A DNA stretch of 64,000 nt, taken from contig JBDHYG010000001.1 of the NCBI GenBank assembly GCA_039811225.1, positions 310,001-374,000 of the forward strand, written 5' to 3'. The position numbers and the translations under genes were made by a program. Shown here one piece after another: positions 7,195 to 15,228 of the stretch (position 1 is its first letter; each line of letters opens with the position of its first letter). This DNA comes from JAFDXJ01 sp039811225 (GTDB taxonomy: Bacteria; Bacteroidota; Bacteroidia; Chitinophagales; Chitinophagaceae). Below the pieces are notes generated by a model, which saw only the letters and a program-made list of their open reading frames with translations, did no database searches and had not been told where the DNA came from.

Positions 7195-8121
7195 ATGAAA
7201 AAGATTTTATTTGTACTGGCTATCTCCATGTATGCTACAATGAGTTTTGCACAGGATCAAACAGTAACCCAATTACGCGATGAATCACAGAAGACTATAA
7301 AGAAAGATCCCAATGATACCACATCAAAGACCTGGAAGACAGGTGGTATTATTAGTCTCAGTATTGCACAGGGAAGTACCAGTAACTGGGCTGCCGGCGG
7401 AGATAAATTTTCCCTTACTCTGAATAGTTATTTAAATGGCTATGCTTTTTATAAAAAAGGCAGAAATAGTTGGGACAACAACCTGGATTTCTACCTGGGC
7501 TATTTAAATACCTCCACACTGGGCAACCGGAAGAATGATGACCGCATCAATCTTACCTCAAAATATGGGTATGCTTTAAATTCCAAACTCAACCTTTCTG
7601 CGCTTGGCGATTTACGAACACAGTTCTTCAAAGGCTATACCTATCCCGATAATACAACGAAAATTTATAGCTCTACTTTTTGGGCTCCTGCTTATCTCTT
7701 GCTCAGTGCAGGTTTGGATTATCACCCCGCAAGTAATCTGTCTATTTTCGTATCACCGATAACCAGTCGTTGGACATTTGTAAGCGACACCGCCCTGTCT
7801 ACTTTATATGGCCTCGCACCGGGGAAAAAATCGCTGAACGAAATTGGCGCGTATGTATCTGTAAATTATAAAACGAAATTGGGTAATGCTGTGGATTATA
7901 CAGGCCGCCTTGATCTTTTCTCCAATTACAAACACAATCCGCAAAATGTGGACCTCTACATGACCAACCTGTTTGCTGTAAAATTATCTAAAGTTTTATC
8001 CGCAACCTGGAGCGTAGATCTGATCTATGATGATGATGTGCGGATTTTTGGAGTAAATCATAATGCGCCCGGCTTACAGTTCAAATCATTGGTGGGAGTA
8101 GGCTTGTTGGTGAAATTATAA
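7195..8121 (+). CDS. DUF3078 outer-membrane beta-barrel-like protein
   Basis: This protein of about 308 residues has a signal peptide MKKILFVLAISMYATMSFAQ, cut after SFA. The mature part is rich in aromatic and alternating polar strands, such as NNLDFYLGYLNTSTLGN and RINLTSKYGYALN. It ends with a hydrophobic residue pattern (VGVGLLVKL) typical of outer-membrane barrels. The opening WKTGGIISLSIAQGSTSNWAAGG is characteristic of DUF3078 proteins. Function is unknown; an envelope role is inferred. The ATG at 7195 is preferred over the upstream one at 7156 because it begins the signal peptide. A terminator follows at 8147. Confidence 0.8.
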   Translation: MKKILFVLAISMYATMSFAQDQTVTQLRDESQKTIKKDPNDTTSKTWKTGGIISLSIAQGSTSNWAAGGDKFSLTLNSYLNGYAFYKKGRNSWDNNLDFYLGYLNTSTLGNRKNDDRINLTSKYGYALNSKLNLSALGDLRTQFFKGYTYPDNTTKIYSSTFWAPAYLLLSAGLDYHPASNLSIFVSPITSRWTFVSDTALSTLYGLAPGKKSLNEIGAYVSVNYKTKLGNAVDYTGRLDLFSNYKHNPQNVDLYMTNLFAVKLSKVLSATWSVDLIYDDDVRIFGVNHNAPGLQFKSLVGVGLLVKL

Positions 8122-8146
8122 ACCTATTTTTAAGCTTTGTAAAATA

Positions 8147-8169
8147 CCCGCTTCATGGCGGGCATTTTT
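8147..8169 (+). terminator. rho-independent terminator after the DUF3078 gene
   Basis: The hairpin arms are CCCGC (8147-8151) and GCGGG (8158-8162), followed by CA and a run of six T. It lies 25 bases past the DUF3078 stop codon. Confidence 0.75.
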
Positions 8170-8195
8170 TATGAGATAAGGCCAGACAAAATCCG

Positions 8196-8203
8196 TAAAT
8201 TTG
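8196..8203 (+). promoter_or_regulatory. -7 promoter element for the phosphotransferase gene
   Basis: TAAATTTG matches TAnnTTTG exactly and lies 19 bases before the ATG at 8223, after the terminator of the previous gene. The expected -33 element is not evident. Confidence 0.5.
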
Positions 8204-8222
8204 AAATACAATTTATTCATTT

Positions 8223-9305
8223 ATGGAAAAGGTTTTACAGCAGGTATTGGAAGAATATGGCTTTACACCTGATGCCGTTTCAGTGGAACGTACCGGTACC
8301 GGGCTCATAAATTCTACTTTTATCATCCGGGATGGGCAGCAGGAATTTATCCTTCAAAGAATCAATCATCATGTTTTCAAACATCCTTTTTATATTGATG
8401 AAAATATAAATGCTATTGGGAAATATCTCCAGGCGCATTTTCCGGGGTACTTTTTTACCCACCCGGTAAAAACAAAAAAAGGAAAAACCCTTATCCAGAT
8501 AGATGATAATTATTTCCGGCTGTTTGATTACATTAAAGGTTCACACACATATACCGTTGTAAATAAAGAGGGCCTTGCTTTCGAAGCGGCTAAACAATTT
8601 GGCCGCTTTGCTAAATTATTAAATGATTTCCCCGCCGGCTCACTACACTTCACCATTCCCGGTTTTCATGATCTTACCCTTCGGCAAAATCAATTTTTAT
8701 TTGCCCGGAAAAATGCCAAAAAAGAATTACTGGATAAAGCAACACCGCTCATCCAGGCAGCACAAAGTTTTACCGACATCCCTGAACGCTATGCGCAATT
8801 GCACGATACACAAGGTTTGCTCACCCGGGTCATCCATCACGACACAAAAATCAGTAACATATTATTCGATAATGCCGATAAAGGCATTTGCGTGATTGAT
8901 CTTGACACTGTAATGCCCGGATATTATATCAGTGATGTGGGCGATATGATGCGTACCTATTTATCCCCGGTGAGTGAAGAAGAAAGAGATTTGAAAAAAA
9001 TAGGCATCCGCGATGATTATTTTAACGCCATTGCCGAAGGTTATTTATCCCAGATGCAGGAATTCCTGACGGATACAGAAATAAAACATTTTGTCTATGC
9101 CGGCCAGATGATCATATATATGCAGGCCATTCGATTCCTGACTGATTTCCTAAATGGCAATATTTATTATGAAGTCATTGATCCCCTGCATAATTTTTTC
9201 CGGGCTGCCAACCAGTTTGAGTTGTTGCGATTATTAAATGAGCAATCATCTCATTTTGAAAAAATTATTCATCGCCTGCTGACCAAAAAACATTATACCG
9301 CCTAA
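8223..9305 (+). CDS. aminoglycoside phosphotransferase-fold small-molecule kinase
   Basis: This 360-residue cytoplasmic kinase has the APH/choline-kinase fold. Seen: an N-terminal lobe with GTGLINSTFII and FILQRIN (ATP-lysine region) near 20-45. The catalytic loop VIHHDTKISNILFD lies near 203-216, with the Asp base and Asn. The metal-binding VIDLDTVMPG lies near 224. The spacing and the HHDTKISN form resemble the N-acetylhexosamine 1-kinase (NahK) branch, so a sugar substrate is likely but not proven. It appears to be a single-gene unit with its own -7 element and converges on the peptidase gene. Confidence 0.8.
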   Translation: MEKVLQQVLEEYGFTPDAVSVERTGTGLINSTFIIRDGQQEFILQRINHHVFKHPFYIDENINAIGKYLQAHFPGYFFTHPVKTKKGKTLIQIDDNYFRLFDYIKGSHTYTVVNKEGLAFEAAKQFGRFAKLLNDFPAGSLHFTIPGFHDLTLRQNQFLFARKNAKKELLDKATPLIQAAQSFTDIPERYAQLHDTQGLLTRVIHHDTKISNILFDNADKGICVIDLDTVMPGYYISDVGDMMRTYLSPVSEEERDLKKIGIRDDYFNAIAEGYLSQMQEFLTDTEIKHFVYAGQMIIYMQAIRFLTDFLNGNIYYEVIDPLHNFFRAANQFELLRLLNEQSSHFEKIIHRLLTKKHYTA

Positions 9306-9374
9306 TCGAAGAGAAAGTAGAAGCATTTATTTCGGGCGTTTCATCGAATGAATATGTGAAAAAATTCCCCCGAT

Positions 9375-11093
9375 TTAAATTTTATCCATCTCTTCTTCTA
9401 CAAAACGCATCAACTCACGGATATAACCGGGAGAAAAATTCAATTGCAGGCCGGCCGCTTCATATAAAGCGGGAAGTGTCTTGGTCCCGCCTAATGCCAG
9501 CGCTTGCATGTAATGGTCCAGGGCTTTGGCCGGATCTTGTTTAAACTGCTTCCATAACCCGATGGCGCCAAGCTGTGCAATTCCGTATTCGATATAATAG
9601 AAAGGCACTTCATATAAATGCAATTGCCGCTGCCAGGCATTGGCCCTATAAAGTTCAAGGCCGCTATAATCAATCGTTTCAATAGTGTATGCATTCGCAA
9701 TATCCATCCATGCTTCCATACGCGCTGTTTCCGTATGTTCCGGATGCTCATAAATCCAATGTTGGAACTGATCAATCATGGCTATCCAGGGAAATATAGT
9801 GATCACTCTTTCCAACTGGTGTAATTTGGCACGCCTTAAATCATTTTCATTTGGAAAAAATTCCTGCCAGTATTCCATGCTAAATAGCTCCATTGCCATA
9901 CTGGCCACTTCAGCAATTTCCATGGGGTATTCTTTGAAAGCACTCAATGGCAACGAATGGGTAAGAAATGATTGAATGGCATGCCCGCCCTCATGTACCA
10001 TAGTTGTTACATCACTCATTTGCCCCGCAGCATTCATGAAAATAAATGGCGCACCGGATTCTGCAAGCGGGCAATTATATCCACCCGGCGCTTTCCCTTT
10101 ACGGCTATCTAAGTCAACATGATTCAGCTCTTCCATCTTTTGCAAACAACCGGCAAAAAACGGATTGAGTTTTTCAAAACAGGCTTTAGTTTTTTGCAAT
10201 AATTCTTTCCCATTCGTAAAAGGCTGCAAAGGTGGCAAGCCACCCGGTTCCACTTCTGTATCCCATGGCCGAAAGTCCGCCAAACCTAAGGCTGTTTTTT
10301 TCCTTTCATAAATTTTTTTCACCAATGGTACTACATGCGTCCGTACAGATTGATGAAAAAGAAAGCAATCTTCTTTGGTATAATCAAAGCGCCCTAATTC
10401 CACAAATTTATAATCCCGATAATTTTCAAACCCTGCATTCAGGGCGACTTGTTGCCGCAATGCTACCAATTTTGAAAACAACTGATCCAATGCTTCTTTA
10501 TCCTGTAATCTTCTTTCCTGAATCTTACGATATACTGTTTCACGTAAAGCCCGATCCGGGTCTTCCAAAAATTTTGATGCCTGCTGCAAGGTATATTCCC
10601 GGCCATGTATTTCCACGGTCATCTTTCCGGCTATTACGCCGTATTGTTGTTGCAGCACGCTCAGTTCAGCCTGCAGGGGAATATTTTTCTCCCGGAATAA
10701 TGCGATATTTTTTTTCACCTGGCGTAGATAAGGAAAATAGACTTCCTGGTCTAATTGCGCCGTAAATGGATTTTCAACCAGTTTTTTATTCAGGAGATCA
10801 GCATAAGGTTGAATCCTCGGTTGTATTTCCATGCAGAAGAAAGTGAATGCTTCTTCGAGGGATTTATCGGTGGTATCACAGGTCATTTTTATTTGACGCC
10901 AACAGGCATCTTCACTCACAGCAGCTTCCAGTTCACTCATATCCAGTAACCATTGGTTGAGTGCAGGTAACGAATCTATTTCACGATCAACTAATTTTTT
11001 AAACCAGGGTTCCAACTTTTCCCAGGTGGTGATGCGAAAATCTTTTGGTAAGAAATGCCGGGGCAATTTCTTAATATCACTGGTATATACCAT
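9375..11093 (-). CDS. M3 family oligoendopeptidase (PepF-like)
   Basis: This 572-residue zinc metallopeptidase of the M3 (thimet/PepF) family hydrolyses short peptides in the cytoplasm. Seen: the zinc motif HEGGH within TTMVHEGGHAIQSF near 366-378, followed about 20 residues later by the third ligand Glu in EVASMAMELF. The N-terminal helical half begins VYTSDIKKLPRHFLP. A Tyr-rich C-terminal segment (VPFYYIEYGIAQLGAI) closes the active site in relatives. Length and layout are normal, with no signal peptide. The DUF5606 gene lies 73 bases upstream on the same strand. Confidence 0.92.
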   Translation of the reverse strand: MVYTSDIKKLPRHFLPKDFRITTWEKLEPWFKKLVDREIDSLPALNQWLLDMSELEAAVSEDACWRQIKMTCDTTDKSLEEAFTFFCMEIQPRIQPYADLLNKKLVENPFTAQLDQEVYFPYLRQVKKNIALFREKNIPLQAELSVLQQQYGVIAGKMTVEIHGREYTLQQASKFLEDPDRALRETVYRKIQERRLQDKEALDQLFSKLVALRQQVALNAGFENYRDYKFVELGRFDYTKEDCFLFHQSVRTHVVPLVKKIYERKKTALGLADFRPWDTEVEPGGLPPLQPFTNGKELLQKTKACFEKLNPFFAGCLQKMEELNHVDLDSRKGKAPGGYNCPLAESGAPFIFMNAAGQMSDVTTMVHEGGHAIQSFLTHSLPLSAFKEYPMEIAEVASMAMELFSMEYWQEFFPNENDLRRAKLHQLERVITIFPWIAMIDQFQHWIYEHPEHTETARMEAWMDIANAYTIETIDYSGLELYRANAWQRQLHLYEVPFYYIEYGIAQLGAIGLWKQFKQDPAKALDHYMQALALGGTKTLPALYEAAGLQLNFSPGYIRELMRFVEEEMDKI

Positions 11094-11166
11094 ACAAATA
11101 ATTTACAGGGAAATAATACTACGCCCGGTTAGGAGGCGGATAAAGTTTATAGAAATTGAAATGGCA

Positions 11167-11604
11167 TTATTCTGCAGGCGTATTTTCTGCCGAATCCTCT
11201 TCCGGTGTATCTGCTTCTGTTTCCGGAATAACAATTTCAATTTTTGCTGCTTTTAGAATGGTAAACCATTTCACCATTTTTTTCAAATCACTGGTATAGA
11301 CACGGTCAAAATCCATATGTGGATATACTTTCTCAAAATATTTTTTTATTGCGGATGCGTCTTTCAGTTCCGGTAAATTTTCTGCAGAATCTTCCATGGC
11401 TTTAAAAACTTCCGCCAGGTTCACATTTTCATTTTCCGTATATACTTCAATTCCTTCCAATTGAGAAAAGTTGTGGACACGGGAAGAAACAAAACGGGTG
11501 GTATTATCTTCCAGTGAACGCACAATCGCACCATCTGTTTTACTTGCCAATAGTTCAAACAGGCCACTCATACCGGTGATCGAAATAATCTTTGAATATT
11601 CCAT
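11167..11604 (-). CDS. DUF5606 family protein
   Basis: This 145-residue soluble protein starts MEYSKIISITGMSGLFELLASK. That start and the SSRVHNFSQLEGIEVYT region near 40-55 are characteristic of DUF5606, a conserved Bacteroidota family of unknown function. The SH3-like N-terminal part is followed by a helical region, a hydrophobic segment (MVKWFTILKAAKI) and an acidic tail (ETEADTPEEDSAENTPAE). Similar proteins often sit near peptidase or ribosome-related genes; here it precedes the M3 peptidase on the same strand. Confidence 0.8.
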   Translation of the reverse strand: MEYSKIISITGMSGLFELLASKTDGAIVRSLEDNTTRFVSSRVHNFSQLEGIEVYTENENVNLAEVFKAMEDSAENLPELKDASAIKKYFEKVYPHMDFDRVYTSDLKKMVKWFTILKAAKIEIVIPETEADTPEEDSAENTPAE

Positions 11605-11709
11605 TTTCGTTGATTAATTATTTAAGTCCTGCAAGATAATATCTCGTACGCAATTAAAAACTTGGCTATTTGCTAAATTTACCCTGCCGCATATCGGTAA
11701 AAGTTTTTA

Positions 11710-13095
11710 CTAATATTCATCACTTAATCCAAAGATGGGTTTTCTTGTTTTCCATAAGCCATGCGTAAAATCGGGGATTTGCTGTGGTGCGCCTCCTTCC
11801 CGGATCGATTGCTCACTTAATGGCGTGATGGCATACCAGGTAGCGAGGTCATAGACATCCAGCGGGAAAGGTTCTTTTCTTTTGATACATTCAATAAAGG
11901 CATTGTCCACAAAGAAATCCATACCTCCATGCCCGGCTCCTGCTGCCTGTTTTTCAAAACGCTTCCATAACGGGTGGTCATATTGCTCCATATATTTCTT
12001 TGAATTTTCCCAGGTGTGTGCGGGACTGATACCTTCAACATATACCATCCCTTCATCAAAACCACCGGCATGATAATCCTGCCATAAGCCATTGGTACCC
12101 TGTACCCGGAAGCCCAGGTTATACGGCCGCGGACTCGATGTATCATGTGTCAGTAAAATAGTTTCTCCATTGGCACATTGAATTTGTGTGGTTACAATAT
12201 CTCCTTCCATGAATTTCACTTTAGCATTCGGATGATTCGGGCCACCTTTCGGGCTATTCACGATATACCGGTGCAGGCCCCTTGCTTTAGATGAAAAGGA
12301 GGATAAATAGGTAAGCCTGTTCCCAAAATTAAGATCAATCATTGTTCCCACCGGGCCGAGGCCATGCGTGGGATATAGTTCGCCATTTCGGTCTACATAA
12401 TGATTGGTGCGCCACCTGGCTTCGCTATAGGCATTTCCGCCAAAATCCACACCCGGCGCCGGTGTATCTCCATCCGAAAAAAGTACTCCACGTAAGTCAT
12501 GTTCATAACCTCCGCGTACATGCAGGATTTCTCCGAAGACCCCTTTTTTCACCATATTAAAAATGGCCAGTACATCCCGGCGATAACAAACATTTTCCAA
12601 AACCATTACCGGGACCTTTGTCTTTTCTGATTCTGCCACTATATCAAAACATTCCTGGAGTTTAATAGCGCCGCATACTTCCACACCGGGAATTTTACCT
12701 GCCTGCATAGAAGCCATCGCTTGTTCAAAATGCCATTCCCAGGGGGAAGAAATAAAAACAGCATCCACATCATCCCGCTTCAGTAAGTTCTTATAATCGT
12801 AATTACCATTGGTATATTCTGCTGGTACCGGTTTGCCATAACTGCTCACTAATTTTTGTGCCATTGCCATCATGGATTTATCCGGATCAGCCATGGCGGT
12901 TACTTCCACATCATCCCGTTTTAGCATTTCCGCCAAATGTGTCTGGCCCCGCAGGCCAACGGCTATCATACCTATGCGTATCTTTTGTGCTTTCGGTTTG
13001 GCCCATACATTCAATGGTGATGTAGCTGCTGATACCACGACCCCGGCCATGGCAGCCTGCTTGACAAATTTCCGGCGGTTATATTTTTGCTCCAT
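11710..13095 (-). CDS. Gfo/Idh/MocA family protein, GH109-like, Tat-exported
   Basis: This 461-residue protein has a twin-arginine leader (RRKFVKQAAMAG near residues 7-18) ending near NVWA, so it is probably exported folded with its cofactor. A Rossmann NAD-binding domain follows (IRIGMIAVGLRGQ near 37-49, then CGAIKLQECFDIV). The C-terminal half carries VLENVCYRRDVLAIFNMVKKG, GGYEHDLRG, YPTHGLGPVG and GHGGMDFF. These blocks are typical of GH109, the NAD-dependent alpha-N-acetylgalactosaminidase family. GH109 enzymes hydrolyse glycosides by transient oxidation. Substrate specificity here is inferred from motifs only. It is a single gene with no polysaccharide-utilisation neighbours. Confidence 0.8.
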   Translation of the reverse strand: MEQKYNRRKFVKQAAMAGVVVSAATSPLNVWAKPKAQKIRIGMIAVGLRGQTHLAEMLKRDDVEVTAMADPDKSMMAMAQKLVSSYGKPVPAEYTNGNYDYKNLLKRDDVDAVFISSPWEWHFEQAMASMQAGKIPGVEVCGAIKLQECFDIVAESEKTKVPVMVLENVCYRRDVLAIFNMVKKGVFGEILHVRGGYEHDLRGVLFSDGDTPAPGVDFGGNAYSEARWRTNHYVDRNGELYPTHGLGPVGTMIDLNFGNRLTYLSSFSSKARGLHRYIVNSPKGGPNHPNAKVKFMEGDIVTTQIQCANGETILLTHDTSSPRPYNLGFRVQGTNGLWQDYHAGGFDEGMVYVEGISPAHTWENSKKYMEQYDHPLWKRFEKQAAGAGHGGMDFFVDNAFIECIKRKEPFPLDVYDLATWYAITPLSEQSIREGGAPQQIPDFTHGLWKTRKPIFGLSDEY

Positions 13096-13172
13096 AAAAA
13101 TTGTTTGCTGTAAACTTACTCAAATATTTTTATAAAAAAACAATCATCACTGATCAGCAGGCCCGGCCATAT

Positions 13173-13180
13173 TATATTTG
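13173..13180 (+). promoter_or_regulatory. -7 promoter element for trmB
   Basis: TATATTTG at 13173-13180 matches TAnnTTTG exactly and lies 22 bases before the trmB ATG. A second identical box at 13189-13196 is only 6 bases from the ATG, probably too close to act for this start. Confidence 0.45.
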
Positions 13181-13202
13181 ACTGCTACTATATTTGCAGG
13201 CC

Positions 13203-13916
13203 ATGGCACAAAAAAAACTACAACGTTTTGAGGAGATACGGCATTTTAAAAATGTATTGCAATACCCCGAAAATATGGCGGGGAACTGGCACCAATTTTT
13301 TAATAACAAAGAACCGATTACCCTGGAACTTGCCTGTGGAAAAGGTGAATATACGCTGGGACTGGGCCGAATGTATCCGCACAGAAATTTTTTAGGTGTG
13401 GATATCAAAGGTAACCGGATATGGCGGGGTGCAAAGACGGCCCTTGAAGAGCACTTGCAAAATGTAGCCTTCTTAAGAACCCAGATTGATCGCATACACA
13501 CGTATTTTCAGCCCGGTGAAGTGGATGAAATCTGGCTGACTTTCCCCGACCCGCAATTACGCACTTCAAGGCTTCGTAAAAGACTGACACACCCCAAATT
13601 TTTGCGTTTGTATCAACAAATAATAAAGGCAGATGGTTGTATTCATCTAAAAACAGACAGCCCGGCACTCTATACATTTACCAAAGAAATTATCCATATC
13701 TTCCGGTTACCTCTTTTACAGGAGACAAATGATCTGTATGCGCAAACGGATATGGATGCAACATTAAAGATTAAAACACATTATGAGCAACTGGACATTG
13801 CGGGCAGCCAGAAAATATTTTATCTTAAATTTCTTATCAATAAACCATTGCCCCCGGCATGGGATGATGAAGTAAAAAGACAAATTCAATTGATCGAGCA
13901 TGGAGGAAAATATTGA
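13203..13916 (+). CDS. trmB: tRNA (guanine-N7)-methyltransferase
   Basis: This enzyme methylates N7 of G46 in the variable loop of tRNAs using S-adenosylmethionine. Seen: LELACGKGEYTLGL near residue 40 (SAM-binding glycine loop), FLGVDIKGNRIWRGA near 62, and the family signature WLTFPDPQ near 110-118. HLKTDSPALYTFT near 150 is also present. At about 237 residues it is of normal length. I choose the ATG at 13203 (MAQKKLQRFEEI) over the TTG 9 bases upstream, which lies inside a promoter-like box. Its end overlaps the DUF5522 gene by 17 bases. Confidence 0.93.
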   Translation: MAQKKLQRFEEIRHFKNVLQYPENMAGNWHQFFNNKEPITLELACGKGEYTLGLGRMYPHRNFLGVDIKGNRIWRGAKTALEEHLQNVAFLRTQIDRIHTYFQPGEVDEIWLTFPDPQLRTSRLRKRLTHPKFLRLYQQIIKADGCIHLKTDSPALYTFTKEIIHIFRLPLLQETNDLYAQTDMDATLKIKTHYEQLDIAGSQKIFYLKFLINKPLPPAWDDEVKRQIQLIEHGGKY

Positions 13917-14097
13917 TTACTATTTTAATGACCAGGGACTGATGGTGCTTACCAGGAAATTTTTACTGGAACGAGGTTATTGCTGTGGAAATGGTTGCCT
14001 GCATTGTCCTTACAACCATGAAGCCGTGCCCCTAAAAAAAGAAAAACTACACAGGCCAATAAACGCACAGGGAGGATCCCATGAAAAAAAACCTTAA
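13900..14097 (+). CDS. DUF5522 small cysteine-rich protein
   Basis: This 65-residue protein is dominated by the motif GYCCGNGCLHCPY near 27-39, with four Cys in a tight cluster that could bind a metal. It fits the DUF5522 family of small Bacteroidota proteins of unknown function. It starts inside trmB (17-base overlap) and ends inside the next gene (17-base overlap). This makes a tightly coupled three-gene unit with a tRNA methyltransferase and an alkyltransferase-like protein. A nucleic-acid-related role is possible but not shown. Confidence 0.8.
   Translation: MEENIDYYFNDQGLMVLTRKFLLERGYCCGNGCLHCPYNHEAVPLKKEKLHRPINAQGGSHEKKP
14068..14080 (+). promoter_or_regulatory. strong Shine-Dalgarno before the alkyltransferase-like gene
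   Basis: An AGGGAGGA sequence sits about 5 bases before the ATG at 14081. Such a sequence is unusual in this window, where most genes lack a recognisable Shine-Dalgarno. It supports the 14081 start inside the end of the DUF5522 gene. Confidence 0.6.
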
Positions 14098-14476
14098 CAA
14101 AAAGAAAGTTACCAAAGAAAAAATACCTGTGGGGGATAAATCGGGTAAATACACATTCTATGAAGATGTATGGAGTGTAGTCAGGCAAATCCCCCGGGGA
14201 CGGGTAACATCCTATGGCGCTATTGCTAATTATTTAGGCGCCAAAAGCGCTGCCCGGCTTGTCGGTTGGGCCTTGAATGCCTCTCATTTCCAAGTATCTA
14301 AAATTCCCGCACACCGTGTGGTGAACCGGAATGGACAACTCAGTGGTAAAATGCATTTTGCCACGCCCACCCGCATGCAGGAACTGCTGGAAAAAGAAAA
14401 GACATATATAAAAAACAACCAGGTTGTGGACTTTGAAAAAAAATTCTGGGATCCCCTGGTTGAGTTAACTCTTTAA
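14081..14476 (+). CDS. alkyltransferase-like (ATL/MGMT-family) protein lacking the catalytic Cys
   Basis: This 131-residue protein has the O6-alkylguanine DNA alkyltransferase C-terminal fold: VWSVVRQIPRGRVTSYGAIA near 30-50 and AARLVGWALNAS near 60-71. The active-site block normally reading PCHRV is IPAHRVVN here, with Ala77 in place of the acceptor Cys. It therefore cannot accept alkyl groups. ATL proteins of this kind bind O6-alkylguanine and hand the lesion to nucleotide excision repair. The N-terminus is a basic tail (KKNLNKKKVTKEK). It ends the trmB-DUF5522 unit. Confidence 0.85.
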   Translation: MKKNLNKKKVTKEKIPVGDKSGKYTFYEDVWSVVRQIPRGRVTSYGAIANYLGAKSAARLVGWALNASHFQVSKIPAHRVVNRNGQLSGKMHFATPTRMQELLEKEKTYIKNNQVVDFEKKFWDPLVELTL

Positions 14477-14628
14477 ACAAATCAAATACATAACTTTAGT
14501 TGATTTATTCGATCTTTCTGCAGCCTTGATTTTTTATGAGCCTTTTTTGTATCAAGATAAAAAAGTAAACGGGCTCTTTGATAAAATTGAAATGAGATTT
14601 TTTCGTTCCGGCAATCTATTTGAAACAC

Positions 14629-15228
14629 TTATTGATAATACGGATGTATAAACCAATAAACCAATGGCCCGCTGATGGCAATATAAAACCAGACAGGCCA
14701 GGCCAGCCTTGCCAGTTTTTTATGTGCCGGAAAATCGGCCACCAGGCCCCGGTATGCCGTAAATAAAATCAATGGCAGCATTATGGCCGCTAACAAAATA
14801 TGCGTGAAGAGCAGCACCAGGTAAATAATCCGTTCATTACCTACTGCTGCTAATTCCTGTACACTGAGCACCCCATCATGGTTACTGTCGCCAAACTTTG
14901 ACTCTCCCGCTAACAGGTGATGACAGATATAAGAAAGGAGAAAGATGACTGATAGCGCCAGGGCTGCCATCATTATTTTTTTATGCAATGCATACTTCTT
15001 TGCTTTTACGGCAATTAATGCAAGTATCAATAAAAAAGCCACTACCAGGTTGATGCCCGCATTGAGCCGGGCAAAAATATGGGCATCAAAATTTACATGA
15101 ATGGGCAACTGCACATTTCCCAACAGGGCAATGGCACAAAATATAATCGCCGATAAAAGCCAAATCCACTTCCGGGCTTTTTTATCATTTCGCTGAAAGG
15201 TCGGCGGGGGAAGGTGTTCAGGCATCAC
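14629..15228 (-). CDS. DUF420 membrane protein with an EF-hand-like loop
   Basis: This 199-residue membrane protein is of the DUF420 family, found beside cytochrome oxidase genes and thought to act in oxidase assembly. It has about five hydrophobic segments: WIWLLSAIIFCAIALL near 21-36, LVVAFLLILALIAV near 61-74, IMMAALALSVIFLLSYI near 85-101, one near 133-160, and one near the C-terminus. Between segments 3 and 4 lies DSNHDGVLSVQE (114-125). This fits the 12-residue EF-hand calcium loop at positions 1, 3, 5, 6, 9 and 12. The gene overlaps the upstream SCO gene by 11 bases. Confidence 0.85.
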   Translation of the reverse strand: MMPEHLPPPTFQRNDKKARKWIWLLSAIIFCAIALLGNVQLPIHVNFDAHIFARLNAGINLVVAFLLILALIAVKAKKYALHKKIMMAALALSVIFLLSYICHHLLAGESKFGDSNHDGVLSVQELAAVGNERIIYLVLLFTHILLAAIMLPLILFTAYRGLVADFPAHKKLARLAWPVWFYIAISGPLVYWFIHPYYQ

